DNA of 64,000 nucleotides from Streptomyces sp. NBC_01216 (GTDB lineage Bacteria > Actinomycetota > Actinomycetes > Streptomycetales > Streptomycetaceae). The notes below the pieces were generated by a model. It did no database searches and had not been told where the DNA came from. It saw nothing but the letters and a program-made list of their open reading frames with translations. A program made the position numbers and the translations under genes. This document shows positions 1 through 8,227 of the stretch, piece by piece. Where the stretch lies: assembly GCF_035994945.1 (NCBI RefSeq), contig NZ_CP108677.1, positions 5,952,001-6,016,000 of the forward strand, in the 5' to 3' direction. How positions within the stretch are numbered: the stretch's first letter is position 1; every line of letters begins with the position of its first letter.

Positions 1-570
1 TGGGACGTCGACAACAACGTCTGGATCGTGGGCGACGACACGGAGGCGATCGTCATCGACGCCGCCCACGACGCCCCCGCGATCCTCGCCGCCCTCGACG
101 GCCGCACCCTGCGGGCCATCGTCTGCACCCACGCCCACAACGACCACATCGACGCGGCCCCGGCGCTCGCCGCCGCCACCGGCGCCCGAATCCTGCTACA
201 CCCCGACGACCAGCCGCTCTGGAAGCAGACCCACCCCGACCACACCCCCGACGGCGACCTCGCCGACGGCCAGGTCCTCACCATCGCCGGGACCGACCTC
301 CAGGTCCTGCACACTCCCGGACACGCCCCCGGCGCGGTCTGCCTTCACGCCCCCGACCTGGGCACCGTCTTCACCGGCGATACCCTCTTCCACGGCGGTC
401 CCGGTGCGACGGGGCGCTCCTTCTCCCACTTCCCGACCATCATCGAGTCGATCCGCACCCGCCTGCTCACCCTCCCGCCCGAGACCGTCGTGCGCACCGG
501 CCACGGCGATTCGACCACCATCGGCGCCGAGGCACCCGCGCTCGACGCATGGATCAGCCGAGGCCACTGA
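1..570 (+). CDS. MBL-fold metallo-hydrolase, 5'-truncated by the window edge
   Basis: The reading frame is already open at base 1, so the N-terminus lies outside the window; the GTG at 28 is internal. The visible 189 residues carry the metallo-beta-lactamase signature T-H-A-H-N-D-H, then H-T-P-G-H, the metal-bridging Asp in F-T-G-D-T and a late G-H-G-D. This is the glyoxalase II-like branch, usually a cytoplasmic thioester or ester hydrolase binding two zinc ions. The substrate cannot be told from sequence; in mycothiol-producing actinomycetes such proteins are often S-mycothiol hydrolase candidates. Its 3' end overlaps the convergent pseudouridine synthase gene by 17 bases. Confidence 0.9.
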   Translation, partial: WDVDNNVWIVGDDTEAIVIDAAHDAPAILAALDGRTLRAIVCTHAHNDHIDAAPALAAATGARILLHPDDQPLWKQTHPDHTPDGDLADGQVLTIAGTDLQVLHTPGHAPGAVCLHAPDLGTVFTGDTLFHGGPGATGRSFSHFPTIIESIRTRLLTLPPETVVRTGHGDSTTIGAEAPALDAWISRGH

Positions 571-1501
571 GTCGCAGCCGACTCTCGAACCGCCTCGGCA
601 CGCCCGTCACCGGGTCGGTGAACTCCAGCGTCCGCGCCAGCAGTTGCAGCGGACGGGTGAAGTCCTCCGGCCCGTCCGGGCACACGTCGGGATAGAGCGG
701 ATCGTGCAGGATCGGCAGCCCCAGGGAGTTCATGTGCACCCGCAGCTGATGGGTGCGCCCGGTGACCGGCGCCAACCGGTACCGGGCCAGGCCGCCCCGG
801 TGCCCGACCCGCTCGATCCGACTCTCGCTGTTGGGCTCGCCCGGCTCCTCCCGGGCCGCCGGCGCGCCCCGCTCCTTCACGATCCGGCTCCGCACCGTCA
901 CCGGGAACGCGAGCCCCGGATCGTGCGGGGCCACCGCCTCGTACTCCTTGGCGACCAGCCGGTCCCGGAACAGGGTCTGGTACGCGCCCCGGTCCTCGGT
1001 CCGCACGACGAAGAGCACCAGGCCGGCTGTCAGCCGGTCGAGCCGGTGCGCCGGCTGGAGCTCCGGCAGTCCCAGCTCGCGCCGCAGCCGGGCCATCGCC
1101 GTCTCCGTCACATGCCGGCCGCGCGGCATCGTCGCGAGGAAGTGCGGTTTGTCGACGACCACGAGCCGTTCGTCGCGGTGCACCACCCCGATGCCGAAGG
1201 GCACCCGCTCCTCGGCGGGGAAGTCCCGGTGGAACCAGAGGTACCGTCCGGAGTCGTACGGCTCCTGGCCGGACACCGGCCCCCGGACCCCGACGAAGCG
1301 GCCGTCCCGGAGCATCTCGTCGACCCGCCCGGCCCCGATCGCGCCCCCGAACCGCGCCCGGAGATGGTCCCCGACCGTCGCCCAGACCCCTTCCGGGTCC
1401 TCGGGCAGCCGCACCCGTGCCGGGTCGACGCCCTCCCGCTGGGGCAGCGGCGCGGCAGGGGTCCTCGTTCTCCGTCTCACCGGTCCACGGTATCGAGCCA
1501 C
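554..1501 (-). CDS. RluA-family pseudouridine synthase
   Basis: A 315-residue protein isomerising uridine to pseudouridine in rRNA or tRNA. The family motif H-R-L-D-R-L-T-A-G-L sits near residue 150 with the catalytic Asp in it, followed by K-E-Y-E-A and the late T-G-R-T-H-Q-L-R-V-H motif typical of RluA/RluC/RluD. The N-terminal 100 residues are basic and Pro/Arg rich and lack a clear S4 domain. ATG start at 1501. It converges on the MBL gene, and a short gap separates it from tRNA-Leu upstream. Target position unknown. Confidence 0.88.
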   Translation of the reverse strand: MARYRGPVRRRTRTPAAPLPQREGVDPARVRLPEDPEGVWATVGDHLRARFGGAIGAGRVDEMLRDGRFVGVRGPVSGQEPYDSGRYLWFHRDFPAEERVPFGIGVVHRDERLVVVDKPHFLATMPRGRHVTETAMARLRRELGLPELQPAHRLDRLTAGLVLFVVRTEDRGAYQTLFRDRLVAKEYEAVAPHDPGLAFPVTVRSRIVKERGAPAAREEPGEPNSESRIERVGHRGGLARYRLAPVTGRTHQLRVHMNSLGLPILHDPLYPDVCPDGPEDFTRPLQLLARTLEFTDPVTGVPRRFESRLRLSGLG

Positions 1502-1817
1502 CGCGACGCTGAACCGTTCCGGGTTCGATCGAGACTCTAGATCTTGACTGTGAACTGGGGTTTCGTGATTCTGCGGTCCTGGTTGGTTTCAGAACCGTCG
1601 GCTCCTGGTTCCGGCCACCACTCGCCGGGGAACACCATGGCCTGGTGCGGGCATTCACGCATGGGCGGAGCGCGGAAGCCCGCCGCCTGCGGTGCGGGCC
1701 GACTCGGCCCGTCGTCCCTGGTCTGACCTGGGGAATCGCTGGACCGTTGGTCACGTGATTGGTCACGCCACCGCCCAGAAATGCGAAAGACCCCAGATCG
1801 ACTGGGGTCTCAGCTGG
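1502..1817. other. Intergenic region between RluA gene and tRNA-Leu
   Basis: About 316 bases without a convincing gene. It holds the tRNA terminator hairpin (1788-1810). On the minus strand an open 41-codon frame from ATG 1662 to the stop at 1537-1539 encodes a short peptide with C-P-H-Q near its start. It has no good ribosome-binding site and no family I recognise, so it is not called as a gene. Confidence 0.4.
1788..1810 (-). terminator. Hairpin terminator after tRNA-Leu
   Basis: A perfect 9-bp stem (AGACCCCAG / CTGGGGTCT) with a 5-base loop lies 8 bases downstream of the tRNA in its reading direction. It is followed on that strand by a T-rich stretch. This fits a factor-independent terminator for the single tRNA transcript. 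Confidence 0.7.
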
Positions 1818-1902
1818 TGTCCGAGGGGGGACTTGAACCCCCACGCCCGATAAAGGGCACTAGCACCTCAAGCTAGCGCGTCTGCCATTCCGCCACCCGG
1901 AC
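1818..1902 (-). tRNA. tRNA-Leu (anticodon GAG)
   Basis: Reading the minus strand gives an 85-base class II tRNA: acceptor stem GTCCGGG pairing with CTCGGAC, a D arm, an anticodon stem CTAGC/GCTAG enclosing TTGAGGT (anticodon GAG, CUC codons), a long variable arm, and the T-loop GTTCAAGTC. The discriminator base is A, as expected for leucine. CCA is not encoded. No integrase or duplicated 3' end is seen beside it. Confidence 0.93.
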
Positions 1903-2115
1903 AAGGTGTCTGTCTTCCCGGCCGTCCGGCCGTTCCGACGTGGAAAACCATAGCAAACATTCGGGGTGGCCGATCACCACCCAGATCCCCGGTGACCCCG
2001 CCCCGCACCGTGCGCCGTACCGGCCGGCCGCCGCCCTTGGGTCCCCGGGGCGGGAAGCGGGAGGATGAGGGGGACCACCAGTCGTCATGTGGGGCACGTA
2101 GTGGGAGGAAGCAGC

Positions 2116-3450
2116 GTGAGCGAGTCGAACAAGGCCCGGAGTCTCAGCGGCGGGACCGGCGAGGACGAGGTCGTCGACCTCTGCCGTGACCTCATCCGGA
2201 TCGACACCAGCAACTACGGCGACCACTCGGGTCCGGGCGAGAGGGCCGCGGCCGAGTACGTGGCGGAGAAGCTCGCCGAGGTCGGACTCGAACCGAAGAT
2301 CATCGAGTCGCACAAGGGGCGCGCCTCGACCGTGGCCCGGATCGAGGGCGAGGACCCCTCCCGCCCGGCCCTGCTCATCCACGGGCACACCGACGTCGTG
2401 CCCGCCAACGCGGACGACTGGACGCACCACCCGTTCTCCGGCGAGGTCGCCGACGGCTGCGTCTGGGGCCGGGGCGCCGTCGACATGAAGGACATGGACG
2501 CCATGACCCTGGCGGTGGTGCGGGACCGGATGCGCAGCGGACGCAAGCCCCCGCGGGACATCGTCCTCGCCTTCCTCGCGGACGAGGAGGCGGGTGGCAC
2601 CTATGGTGCCCGGCACCTCGTCGATCACCACCGTGACCTCTTCGACGGGGTCACCGAGGCCATCGGCGAGGTCGGCGGATTCTCCTTCACGGTCAACGAG
2701 AACCTGCGGCTCTACCTCGTCGAGACCGCCCAGAAGGGCATGCACTGGATGCGGCTGACCGTCGACGGCACGGCCGGTCACGGCTCGATGACCAACGACG
2801 ACAACGCCATCACCGAGCTCTGCGAGGCGGTCGGCCGACTGGGCCGCCATCAGTGGCCGGTACGGATGACCAAGACCGTCCGGTCCTTCCTGGACGAACT
2901 CTCGGACGCGCTCGGCACCCCGCTCGACCCCGAGGACATGGAGGCCACGCTCGCCAAGCTCGGCGGCATCGCCAAGATGGTCGGCGCCACCCTGCGCAAC
3001 TCCGCGGCCCCGACCATGCTGGGCGCCGGCTACAAGGTCAACGTCATTCCCGGCCAGGCGACCGCCCATGTCGACGGACGGTTCCTGCCCGGCTACGAGG
3101 AGGAGTTCCTCGCCGACCTCGACCGGATCCTCGGCCCGCGGGTGCGGCGCGAGGACGTGCACGGCGACAAGGCCCTGGAGACCGGTTTCGACGGCGGCCT
3201 CGTCGATGCCATGCAGCTCGCCCTGCGGGCCGAGGACCCGATCGCCCGCGCCGTGCCCTACATGCTCTCCGGCGGCACCGACGCCAAGTCCTTCGACGAC
3301 CTCGGCATCCGCTGCTTCGGTTTCGCGCCGCTCCAGCTGCCCCCTGAGCTGGACTTCGCGGGGATGTTCCACGGTGTCGACGAGCGGGTGCCGGTCGACG
3401 GTCTGAAGTTCGGCGTGCGGGTGCTCGACCGGTTCATCGACGCCTCCTGA
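2116..3450 (+). CDS. M20/M25/M40-family metallopeptidase
   Basis: A 444-residue zinc peptidase or deacylase of the ArgE/DapE/CPG2 superfamily. Visible metal-site motifs are H-G-H-T-D near residue 90, G-R-G-A-V-D-M-K with the bridging Asp, and A-D-E-E-A-G-G containing the catalytic and metal Glu pair; a late G-G-T-D-A-K supplies further ligand residues. The start is GTG 2116, preceded by GGAGGAAG at ideal spacing; an ATG 17 codons upstream has no such site. Such proteins hydrolyse N-acyl amino acids or small peptides in the cytoplasm; the exact substrate is not predictable. A weak hairpin lies just downstream. Confidence 0.9.
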   Translation: MSESNKARSLSGGTGEDEVVDLCRDLIRIDTSNYGDHSGPGERAAAEYVAEKLAEVGLEPKIIESHKGRASTVARIEGEDPSRPALLIHGHTDVVPANADDWTHHPFSGEVADGCVWGRGAVDMKDMDAMTLAVVRDRMRSGRKPPRDIVLAFLADEEAGGTYGARHLVDHHRDLFDGVTEAIGEVGGFSFTVNENLRLYLVETAQKGMHWMRLTVDGTAGHGSMTNDDNAITELCEAVGRLGRHQWPVRMTKTVRSFLDELSDALGTPLDPEDMEATLAKLGGIAKMVGATLRNSAAPTMLGAGYKVNVIPGQATAHVDGRFLPGYEEEFLADLDRILGPRVRREDVHGDKALETGFDGGLVDAMQLALRAEDPIARAVPYMLSGGTDAKSFDDLGIRCFGFAPLQLPPELDFAGMFHGVDERVPVDGLKFGVRVLDRFIDAS

Positions 3451-3456
3451 GCCTGA

Positions 3457-3482
3457 GGTGAGGCCGGGCCCTCCGGCTCACC
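3457..3482 (+). terminator. Weak hairpin after the M20 peptidase gene
   Basis: An imperfect inverted repeat (GGTGAG ... CTCACC with an inner GCC/GGC pair) begins six bases after the stop codon. It has no poly-T tail. It is a plausible but weak terminator. Confidence 0.35.
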
Positions 3483-3621
3483 CCCTCCGGCTATTCGTCC
3501 ACCTGTCCGTATGTGACCGGAAAGAGTGAATGCGTTCAGGGGCTCGTAGCCCCCTCACCTCCCCCTCGTTACAGGTGGTGCGGTCCGCGGTTGGGACCGC
3601 ATTTGCCAACAAGGAGGAATA

Positions 3622-3855
3622 ATGATCAAGAAGGTCGTCGCTGCTGCGGCTGCCACGGGCGGTCTCGTTCTCGCGGGTGCGGGCATGGCCGTTGCCGACT
3701 CGGGTGCCCAGGGTGCCGCCATCGGTTCCCCCGGCGTGCTCTCGGGCAACGTCGTCCAGGTGCCGGTCCACGTCCCGGTGAACGTGTGCGGCAACACGGT
3801 CTCCGTGATCGGCCTGCTGAACCCCGCCTTCGGCAACACCTGCGTCAACGCCTGA
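3622..3855 (+). CDS. chpH: Short chaplin (ChpH-like)
   Basis: A 77-residue secreted protein: a Lys-containing, Ala-rich signal peptide to about residue 25 (cleavage after A-V-A), then one chaplin domain with the paired cysteines in V-C-G-N and G-N-T-C and the hydrophobic N-V-V-Q-V-P-V-H-V-P core. Short chaplins assemble into amyloid-like fibrils on aerial hyphae and spores and lower surface tension. An excellent AAGGAGG precedes ATG 3622. The next gene is a long chaplin, the chpH/chpC arrangement known in S. coelicolor. The paralog ChpE is the alternative name, but adjacency favours ChpH. Confidence 0.9.
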   Translation: MIKKVVAAAAATGGLVLAGAGMAVADSGAQGAAIGSPGVLSGNVVQVPVHVPVNVCGNTVSVIGLLNPAFGNTCVNA

Positions 3856-3890
3856 CGTTGTGCCTCGACCCCCTGAGGGTCCGAGCCAGG

Positions 3891-3927
3891 CCGGCCCCGG
3901 AGTGCGTGCCATGCACTCCGGGGCCGG
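3891..3927 (+). terminator. Strong hairpin between chpH and chpC
   Basis: A perfect 15-bp GC-rich stem (3891-3905 pairing with 3913-3927) with a 7-base loop lies 36 bases after the chpH stop codon. It probably insulates or stabilises the very abundant chpH message and separates it from chpC. Confidence 0.75.
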
Positions 3928-4012
3928 TGGGCATTTCCGCCCCGGGCCCTGATGCCCGGAGGCCCCTTCTGAAGCCCAGAAGGCAGTAGCCGAGAAGCAG
4001 GGAACACAAGCT

Positions 4013-4819
4013 ATGCGACAGGTCACGCGCAAGGGTCTGATCACCGTTGCGGCAGCCGGCGGCGTCATCGCCCTCGGCGGGGGTTACGCGCACGCCGACG
4101 CGGGTGCGAGCGGCACGGCCTCGAACTCTCCGGGCGTCGCGTCCGGAAATTCCGTCCAGGTTCCGGTGCACGCGCCGGTGAACGTCTGCGGGAACACCGT
4201 CAACGCCGTCGGGCTGCTCAACCCGGCGTTCGGCAACTCGTGCGCCAACGTCTCCAAGCCCGGCGGCGGGTCCCGCGCCCACGGGCGCACCAGTCACTCT
4301 CCGGGCGTCGCGTCCGGCAACACCGTCCAGGTGCCCATCGACGCCCCCGTGAATCTGTGTGGCAACAGCGTCACGGGCGTGGGCGGCCTCAACCCGGCCA
4401 TGGGCAACGACTGCGCCAACGGCGCCGGGCCCTCGCACCCGGAGCACCCCGAGCACCCGGACTGCCCGGAGCACCCGGGTACTCCTGAGACCCCGGGCAA
4501 CCCGGGTACTCCTGAGAACCCGGGTACTCCTGAGACCCCGGGCAACCCGGGTACTCCTGAGAACCCGGGTACTCCTGAGACCCCGGGCAACCCGGGTACT
4601 CCTGAGAACCCCGGTAGCCCCGAGACCCCGGGCAACCCCGGCGGGCCGGGGTCGCCGTCCGGGCCGAACACGCCCGGGGTCCAGGTGGTCACCCCGCCGA
4701 ACGGTGCCGACGAGCTGGCTCGGACCGGCTCCGACGCGCTCGGGATGGCCGTCCCGGCCGGCGCGGGCCTGCTGCTCGCCGGCTCCGTGCTCTACCGCCG
4801 CGCGCGCCGATCGGCCTAG
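4013..4819 (+). CDS. chpC: Long chaplin with sorting signal (ChpC-like)
   Basis: A 268-residue cell-wall protein. After a signal peptide (about residues 1-29) come two chaplin domains (about 30-83 and 95-140), each with a V-C-G-N / N-L-C-G-N and C-A-N cysteine pair, then a Pro/Gly/Thr/Glu-rich linker, and a C-terminal L-A-R-T-G sortase motif, hydrophobic segment and Arg-rich tail. L-A-x-T-G is the class E sortase motif typical of Streptomyces. Long chaplins are anchored to peptidoglycan and help nucleate short-chaplin fibrils. The linker is encoded by near-identical 45-bp tandem repeats. Start ATG 4013. Confidence 0.93.
   Translation: MRQVTRKGLITVAAAGGVIALGGGYAHADAGASGTASNSPGVASGNSVQVPVHAPVNVCGNTVNAVGLLNPAFGNSCANVSKPGGGSRAHGRTSHSPGVASGNTVQVPIDAPVNLCGNSVTGVGGLNPAMGNDCANGAGPSHPEHPEHPDCPEHPGTPETPGNPGTPENPGTPETPGNPGTPENPGTPETPGNPGTPENPGSPETPGNPGGPGSPSGPNTPGVQVVTPPNGADELARTGSDALGMAVPAGAGLLLAGSVLYRRARRSA
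4481..4630 (+). repeat. 45-bp tandem repeats in the chpC linker
   Basis: Copies start at 4481, 4526 and 4571, the last decaying after 4616. Each encodes alternating T-P-E-T-P-G-N-P-G and T-P-E-N-P-G units. The first copies are almost identical at nucleotide level, so copy number should vary between strains by slippage or recombination, changing linker length without breaking the frame. Confidence 0.85.
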
Positions 4820-4950
4820 AAGCGTCCTGAAGATCTTGAAATCGTGCCCGGCTTGCACCAGTTCGTAACGATTGACATTTAATGGCAATCCGGGGCGAGC
4901 CGGGGGGCCGGAGTGCGATCCTCATCGGTCTTCCAGGTTTGCTGTCCGGT

Positions 4951-5019
4951 GAGGTGGGCCGTGCGGCGCGCACCTCACGCGTCGGAGGGGCGTCCGCGTA
5001 CGCGGACGCCCCTCCGACG
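4951..5019. terminator. Tandem hairpins between convergent chpC and DUF5703 genes
   Basis: Two inverted repeats follow each other: a GAGGTG...CACCTC hairpin at 4951-4976 and a perfect 40-base palindrome at 4980-5019 (20 bp per arm, effectively no loop). The second can terminate transcription from either side. The rest of the 4820-5103 gap shows no gene. Confidence 0.75.
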
Positions 5020-5103
5020 TCAGATGTCCCGCGTGTTCCGGCGAGTGCGGAGCGTGTCAGGAGACCCGCGCGGCGGACGACGACGGTTCGGCCGGGCCCC
5101 CTG

Positions 5104-5292
5104 TCACCAGGTGGCGCGAACCTGCCGGATGATGCGCCGGCGCAGCCGCACCCTGCGACTGCCGTCCCGGTGCAGGGTCAGGCGGTCCAACTCCCAGTGC
5201 TGGTACTCGGCATGGTCGGTGAGAAGCCGCGTCGCCTCCTTGCGGGAGACGCCCCGAGGCACGTACAGGTCGACGAATTCGTATTCCGGCAT
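5104..5292 (-). CDS. Small DUF5703-type conserved protein
   Basis: A 62-residue basic protein beginning M-P-E-Y-E-F-V-D-L-Y-V-P-R-G-V-S and ending in an Arg-rich tail. It resembles the short actinomycete family DUF5703, whose function is unknown. The start region is divergent from the next gene (47 bases between starts), so they probably share a promoter region. No signal peptide or metal motif is visible. The family assignment is from memory of the N-terminal pattern. Confidence 0.7.
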   Translation of the reverse strand: MPEYEFVDLYVPRGVSRKEATRLLTDHAEYQHWELDRLTLHRDGSRRVRLRRRIIRQVRATW

Positions 5293-5339
5293 CGCATCTA
5301 TTGTGCGGGCACGGGTCCCGTACGGATAGCGTCTGTCCC

Positions 5340-5984
5340 ATGTCTGATGCTGCGCAGCCCACCGCTGCCGAGGTACGTGCCGCCGCCGAGGCGGTCAAAG
5401 CCGCACTGGACCGCCACCTCGCGGCGGTCGAACGCCGCACGGGGGACGACGACCCGGCCGTCTACGAAGCCTTCAACGCCCTCGCCGCGGCGGCGGAGGC
5501 GTACGACGAGCGGCTCTACGACCGGTACGACGAGGTCACGCCCTTCGAGATCCCCGGCGCCGACGACTCCCTTCCGCCGTACGCCGGACCCGAGGAGCCG
5601 CACGCTCTGAGCGTGCTCATCCGCCGTGACTACGCGGTGGCCGAGCCGAAGCGGCTGCTCGCCCAGGCGCAGCGCATCGCCGATCTGGAGAACGAGGGCG
5701 ACCCGGAGACGGCCGCGCTGGTCGGTGCCAGTACCCACGCGGCACTCGGCGTACTCTTCGGCGAGTTCGAACCGGACGAAATCGCCTCGCGGCACCAGGA
5801 GTTCGGCTTGGAGGAGGGTGACTCCACGCTCTGGGTCGCGGCCGCCGAGGAACTGCCGGACCCGGGGGAGTGGCTCGACGCGCCCTTCGAACAGGCGGAC
5901 CCCGAACGGATCGTCTGCCGCTTCGACGTCAGCGCGGTCTTCGACGACGAGCTGGACGAGGACCCCGAGGCCCCCGGGGCCTGA
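5340..5984 (+). CDS. Conserved acidic protein of unknown function
   Basis: A 214-residue, strongly acidic cytoplasmic protein without signal peptide or membrane segment. The N-terminal 80 residues look helical and Ala/Glu rich, and the C-terminus ends in a D-D-E-L-D-E-D-P-E-A run. I do not recognise a catalytic motif. ATG 5340 (M-S-D-A-A-Q) is preferred over the upstream in-frame ATG at 5301 because the extension would be Cys/Arg rich and run into the divergent promoter. Codon use is typical of the host, so it is a resident gene. Confidence 0.75.
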   Translation: MSDAAQPTAAEVRAAAEAVKAALDRHLAAVERRTGDDDPAVYEAFNALAAAAEAYDERLYDRYDEVTPFEIPGADDSLPPYAGPEEPHALSVLIRRDYAVAEPKRLLAQAQRIADLENEGDPETAALVGASTHAALGVLFGEFEPDEIASRHQEFGLEEGDSTLWVAAAEELPDPGEWLDAPFEQADPERIVCRFDVSAVFDDELDEDPEAPGA

Positions 5985-6020
5985 CCGGAGCGGCCGCCCG
6001 GCGGCCGGTGCGCGGCGAGG

Positions 6021-6043
6021 GGCGGGCACCGCGGGTGCCCGCC
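6021..6043. terminator. Bidirectional hairpin terminator
   Basis: A perfect 10-bp stem (GGCGGGCACC / GGTGCCCGCC) with a 3-base loop sits between two convergent genes and is followed on the plus strand by a pyrimidine-rich run. Confidence 0.75.
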
Positions 6044-6073
6044 GCTCCTTCCCTCTTCCTCACCAGTCCTGGA

Positions 6074-8227
6074 TCAGTCCTCCGCTGCCGCCAGCAGGGA
6101 CTCCAGGAGCGGCCTCAGCCGGGTCGTACGGTCCGGCGCGAGCCCTTCCGCCACGGCCCGCGGCAGCGCCTGGTCCACGCCGTGGACGACGGACAGGTGA
6201 CGCTCGGCGCGGCCGAAGGCGGTGTACACCCACGCCCGGCTCAGACCGCCGGCCGCGTCGCCCGGCAACACCACCACCGCGGCCGGCCAGCGCATCGCGG
6301 CGGCCTGGTGCGCGGTCAGGGCCCAGCCGTGGCGCAGTGTCCCCGCCACCCGCTCCTTCGGCACCAGGACCTTCGTCCCCTCGCACTCCAGGTGAAGACC
6401 CTCGGCGTCGGCCGAGACGACCGTACCCGTGACCGTCCCGCCGGGCGCCGGCGCGTAGGCGACGGCGTCGCCGGGGTCGTAGCCGCCGAAGCGGCCGGGG
6501 CCGGGGTTGAGGCGCTCCTTCAGCGCCGTGTTGAGCGCGCGGGTGCCGGCTGAGCCGCCGTGGCCCACGGTGATCACGCGGGTCCCGTCGGCCGGTACGC
6601 CGATGGCCCGCGGGATCGAGTCGGCGACGAGCTGGACGGTGCGGTGGACCGCCTCGCCCGCGTCCCCGACCGGGACGATCACAACCTCCTTGCCGGGTGC
6701 CTCCACCGGGTGGAGTTCCCCGATGCCGATGCCGGAGACCAGCTCGCCCAGTGGCCCGGGGTCGGGCGTGCGGGAGACGACCCGCGGGCACACCCGCGCC
6801 GCCAGCAGATCGGCGAACACCCGGCCCGCGCCGGCGGACTCCAGCACGGCGGGGTCGCCGCCGAGCACCAGCCGGCAGCCGTCCGGCAGCGACTCCACGA
6901 TCATGGCGGCGCTCTCGACGTCCAGTCGCGGGGCGTCCAGGACGATCAGCAGGTCCAGGGCGAGGGCGCCTTCCTCGTCCCGGCCAGGTCCGGCCTCGCC
7001 GGACAGCAGCGAGGCGACGGTCACCGCGTCGGCGCCGAGCCGGCGTCTGCCGTTCTCGCCGTGCACCGCGAGCGTGACCCGCAGGCCGCGCTCGCCCGCG
7101 GCCTGGGCGAGCGCGACCGGCTCGGCGCGGGCCGCCTCGCCGCCGGTGTGCAGCACCAGGCCGTGTCCTCCGGCGGTCCGGACCAGCTCCGGGCCCTCCC
7201 AGACCTCGGGGGTGACCGTCTTGACCAGTCGGGCGAGACCGTCCGCCAGGCTCTCCTCGGCGAGGGCGTAGCGGTCCAGGCCGAGCAGGACGGGAAGCCC
7301 GGCGCCTGGTGCCGCCTCCTGAGGGTCTTCCTCGTCGGGGTCCTCCGCGACGGCGTCCCCGGGGGGCGCCGCCGGGGTCTCCTCGTCATGGAAGACGAGC
7401 ACCGCGGCCTCGGCGACCGCCTGCCGGACCGCCTCGTCCGGGTCCGGCACCGAGAGCCCGGCCAGCCCGGCGCTGACCTCGCCGATCTCCAGGGCGGTGT
7501 GCCCCTTCAGCGCGGCCCGTTCGAGGAGCAGGCCGACCAGCGCGACGCCGCGGCGCGGATCGTCCGGGGCGCATGACGGGCCGAGCAGCGCGCGGGCGAA
7601 GGCGTCCGCGTGCTCGGGCCGTACGCCCGGGACGCGGAGCAGTTGCCAGGGGTCCTCGCCGAGGATCTGGGCGGCTCCCTCGCCGAGCGTCGCCGCGACC
7701 CGCTCCGCCAGTGTCTCGGGGGCCCCGCCCCGGGCGAGGACCCCGCGTACCGCGGCCACCGTCTCGGGAGCGTGGTGCGTCGGGGGCTCGGCCGAGGGCC
7801 GTACCTGGGGTGCGGGCGGGGGGACGGGGGCCGCCCGCCGGGGCGCAGGTTCCGGCGTCTCGAGGAAGGCGGCGCCGTCCCGGGTACCGCTCTCCACGGC
7901 GCGTACCGCCGCCAGCAGATCGGCCGCCTCACCGCTCAGCCCCGTGCCCGCCGCGATGGGGCCTTCCTTCTCCGCCTTGCGCTGCTCGATCCGGGCCCGC
8001 AGCTCGCGCTGGGCGGCCAGCTCCGCCTGCGCCTCGGAGACTCCGGCCGCGGCGTCACCCGCGGCCGGAGTCGCCGTGGCCGCGCTCGTGTCCGTGTCCG
8101 TCTGTGCCGTCGCTCCGGCCCCGGCGGCGGGTGTGGCGTCCTGTGGCGCCGAGCGCTCCGCGGCCGGCTCCACGACGGCCTCGTCGTGCTCGGCCTCGGG
8201 AGTGGTCTCGCGGGAAGGCTCGGTCAC
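6074..8227 (-). CDS. RecD2-like protein with helix-hairpin-helix region and degenerate helicase core
   Basis: A 717-residue protein. Residues 1-150 are low-complexity, Ala/Pro rich, with a short coiled segment. About residues 185-230 form a helix-hairpin-helix-like motif (D-P-W-Q-L-L-R-V-P-G-V). From there to the end it follows the RecD2 superfamily-1 helicase layout, including G-T-R-A-L-N-T-A-L-K-E-R-L-N-P and a C-terminal UvrD-like Y-T-A-F-G-R-A. The Walker A position reads H-T-G-G-E-A-A-R-A-E, without the G-K-T lysine, and Walker B reads V-L-D-A-P instead of V-D-E-A. It is probably a DNA-binding protein without ATPase activity. The GTG start overlaps the upstream aldo/keto reductase stop. 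Confidence 0.8.
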   Translation of the reverse strand: MTEPSRETTPEAEHDEAVVEPAAERSAPQDATPAAGAGATAQTDTDTSAATATPAAGDAAAGVSEAQAELAAQRELRARIEQRKAEKEGPIAAGTGLSGEAADLLAAVRAVESGTRDGAAFLETPEPAPRRAAPVPPPAPQVRPSAEPPTHHAPETVAAVRGVLARGGAPETLAERVAATLGEGAAQILGEDPWQLLRVPGVRPEHADAFARALLGPSCAPDDPRRGVALVGLLLERAALKGHTALEIGEVSAGLAGLSVPDPDEAVRQAVAEAAVLVFHDEETPAAPPGDAVAEDPDEEDPQEAAPGAGLPVLLGLDRYALAEESLADGLARLVKTVTPEVWEGPELVRTAGGHGLVLHTGGEAARAEPVALAQAAGERGLRVTLAVHGENGRRRLGADAVTVASLLSGEAGPGRDEEGALALDLLIVLDAPRLDVESAAMIVESLPDGCRLVLGGDPAVLESAGAGRVFADLLAARVCPRVVSRTPDPGPLGELVSGIGIGELHPVEAPGKEVVIVPVGDAGEAVHRTVQLVADSIPRAIGVPADGTRVITVGHGGSAGTRALNTALKERLNPGPGRFGGYDPGDAVAYAPAPGGTVTGTVVSADAEGLHLECEGTKVLVPKERVAGTLRHGWALTAHQAAAMRWPAAVVVLPGDAAGGLSRAWVYTAFGRAERHLSVVHGVDQALPRAVAEGLAPDRTTRLRPLLESLLAAAED

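Noticed and set aside
1818..1902. tRNA-Leu as an island attachment site
   Set aside because: No integrase or direct repeat nearby; the integrase in this window ends at a protein gene 30 kb away.
4481..4630. Regular repeats suggestive of a CRISPR array
   Set aside because: They are head-to-tail without spacers, keep the chpC reading frame and encode its Pro-rich linker.
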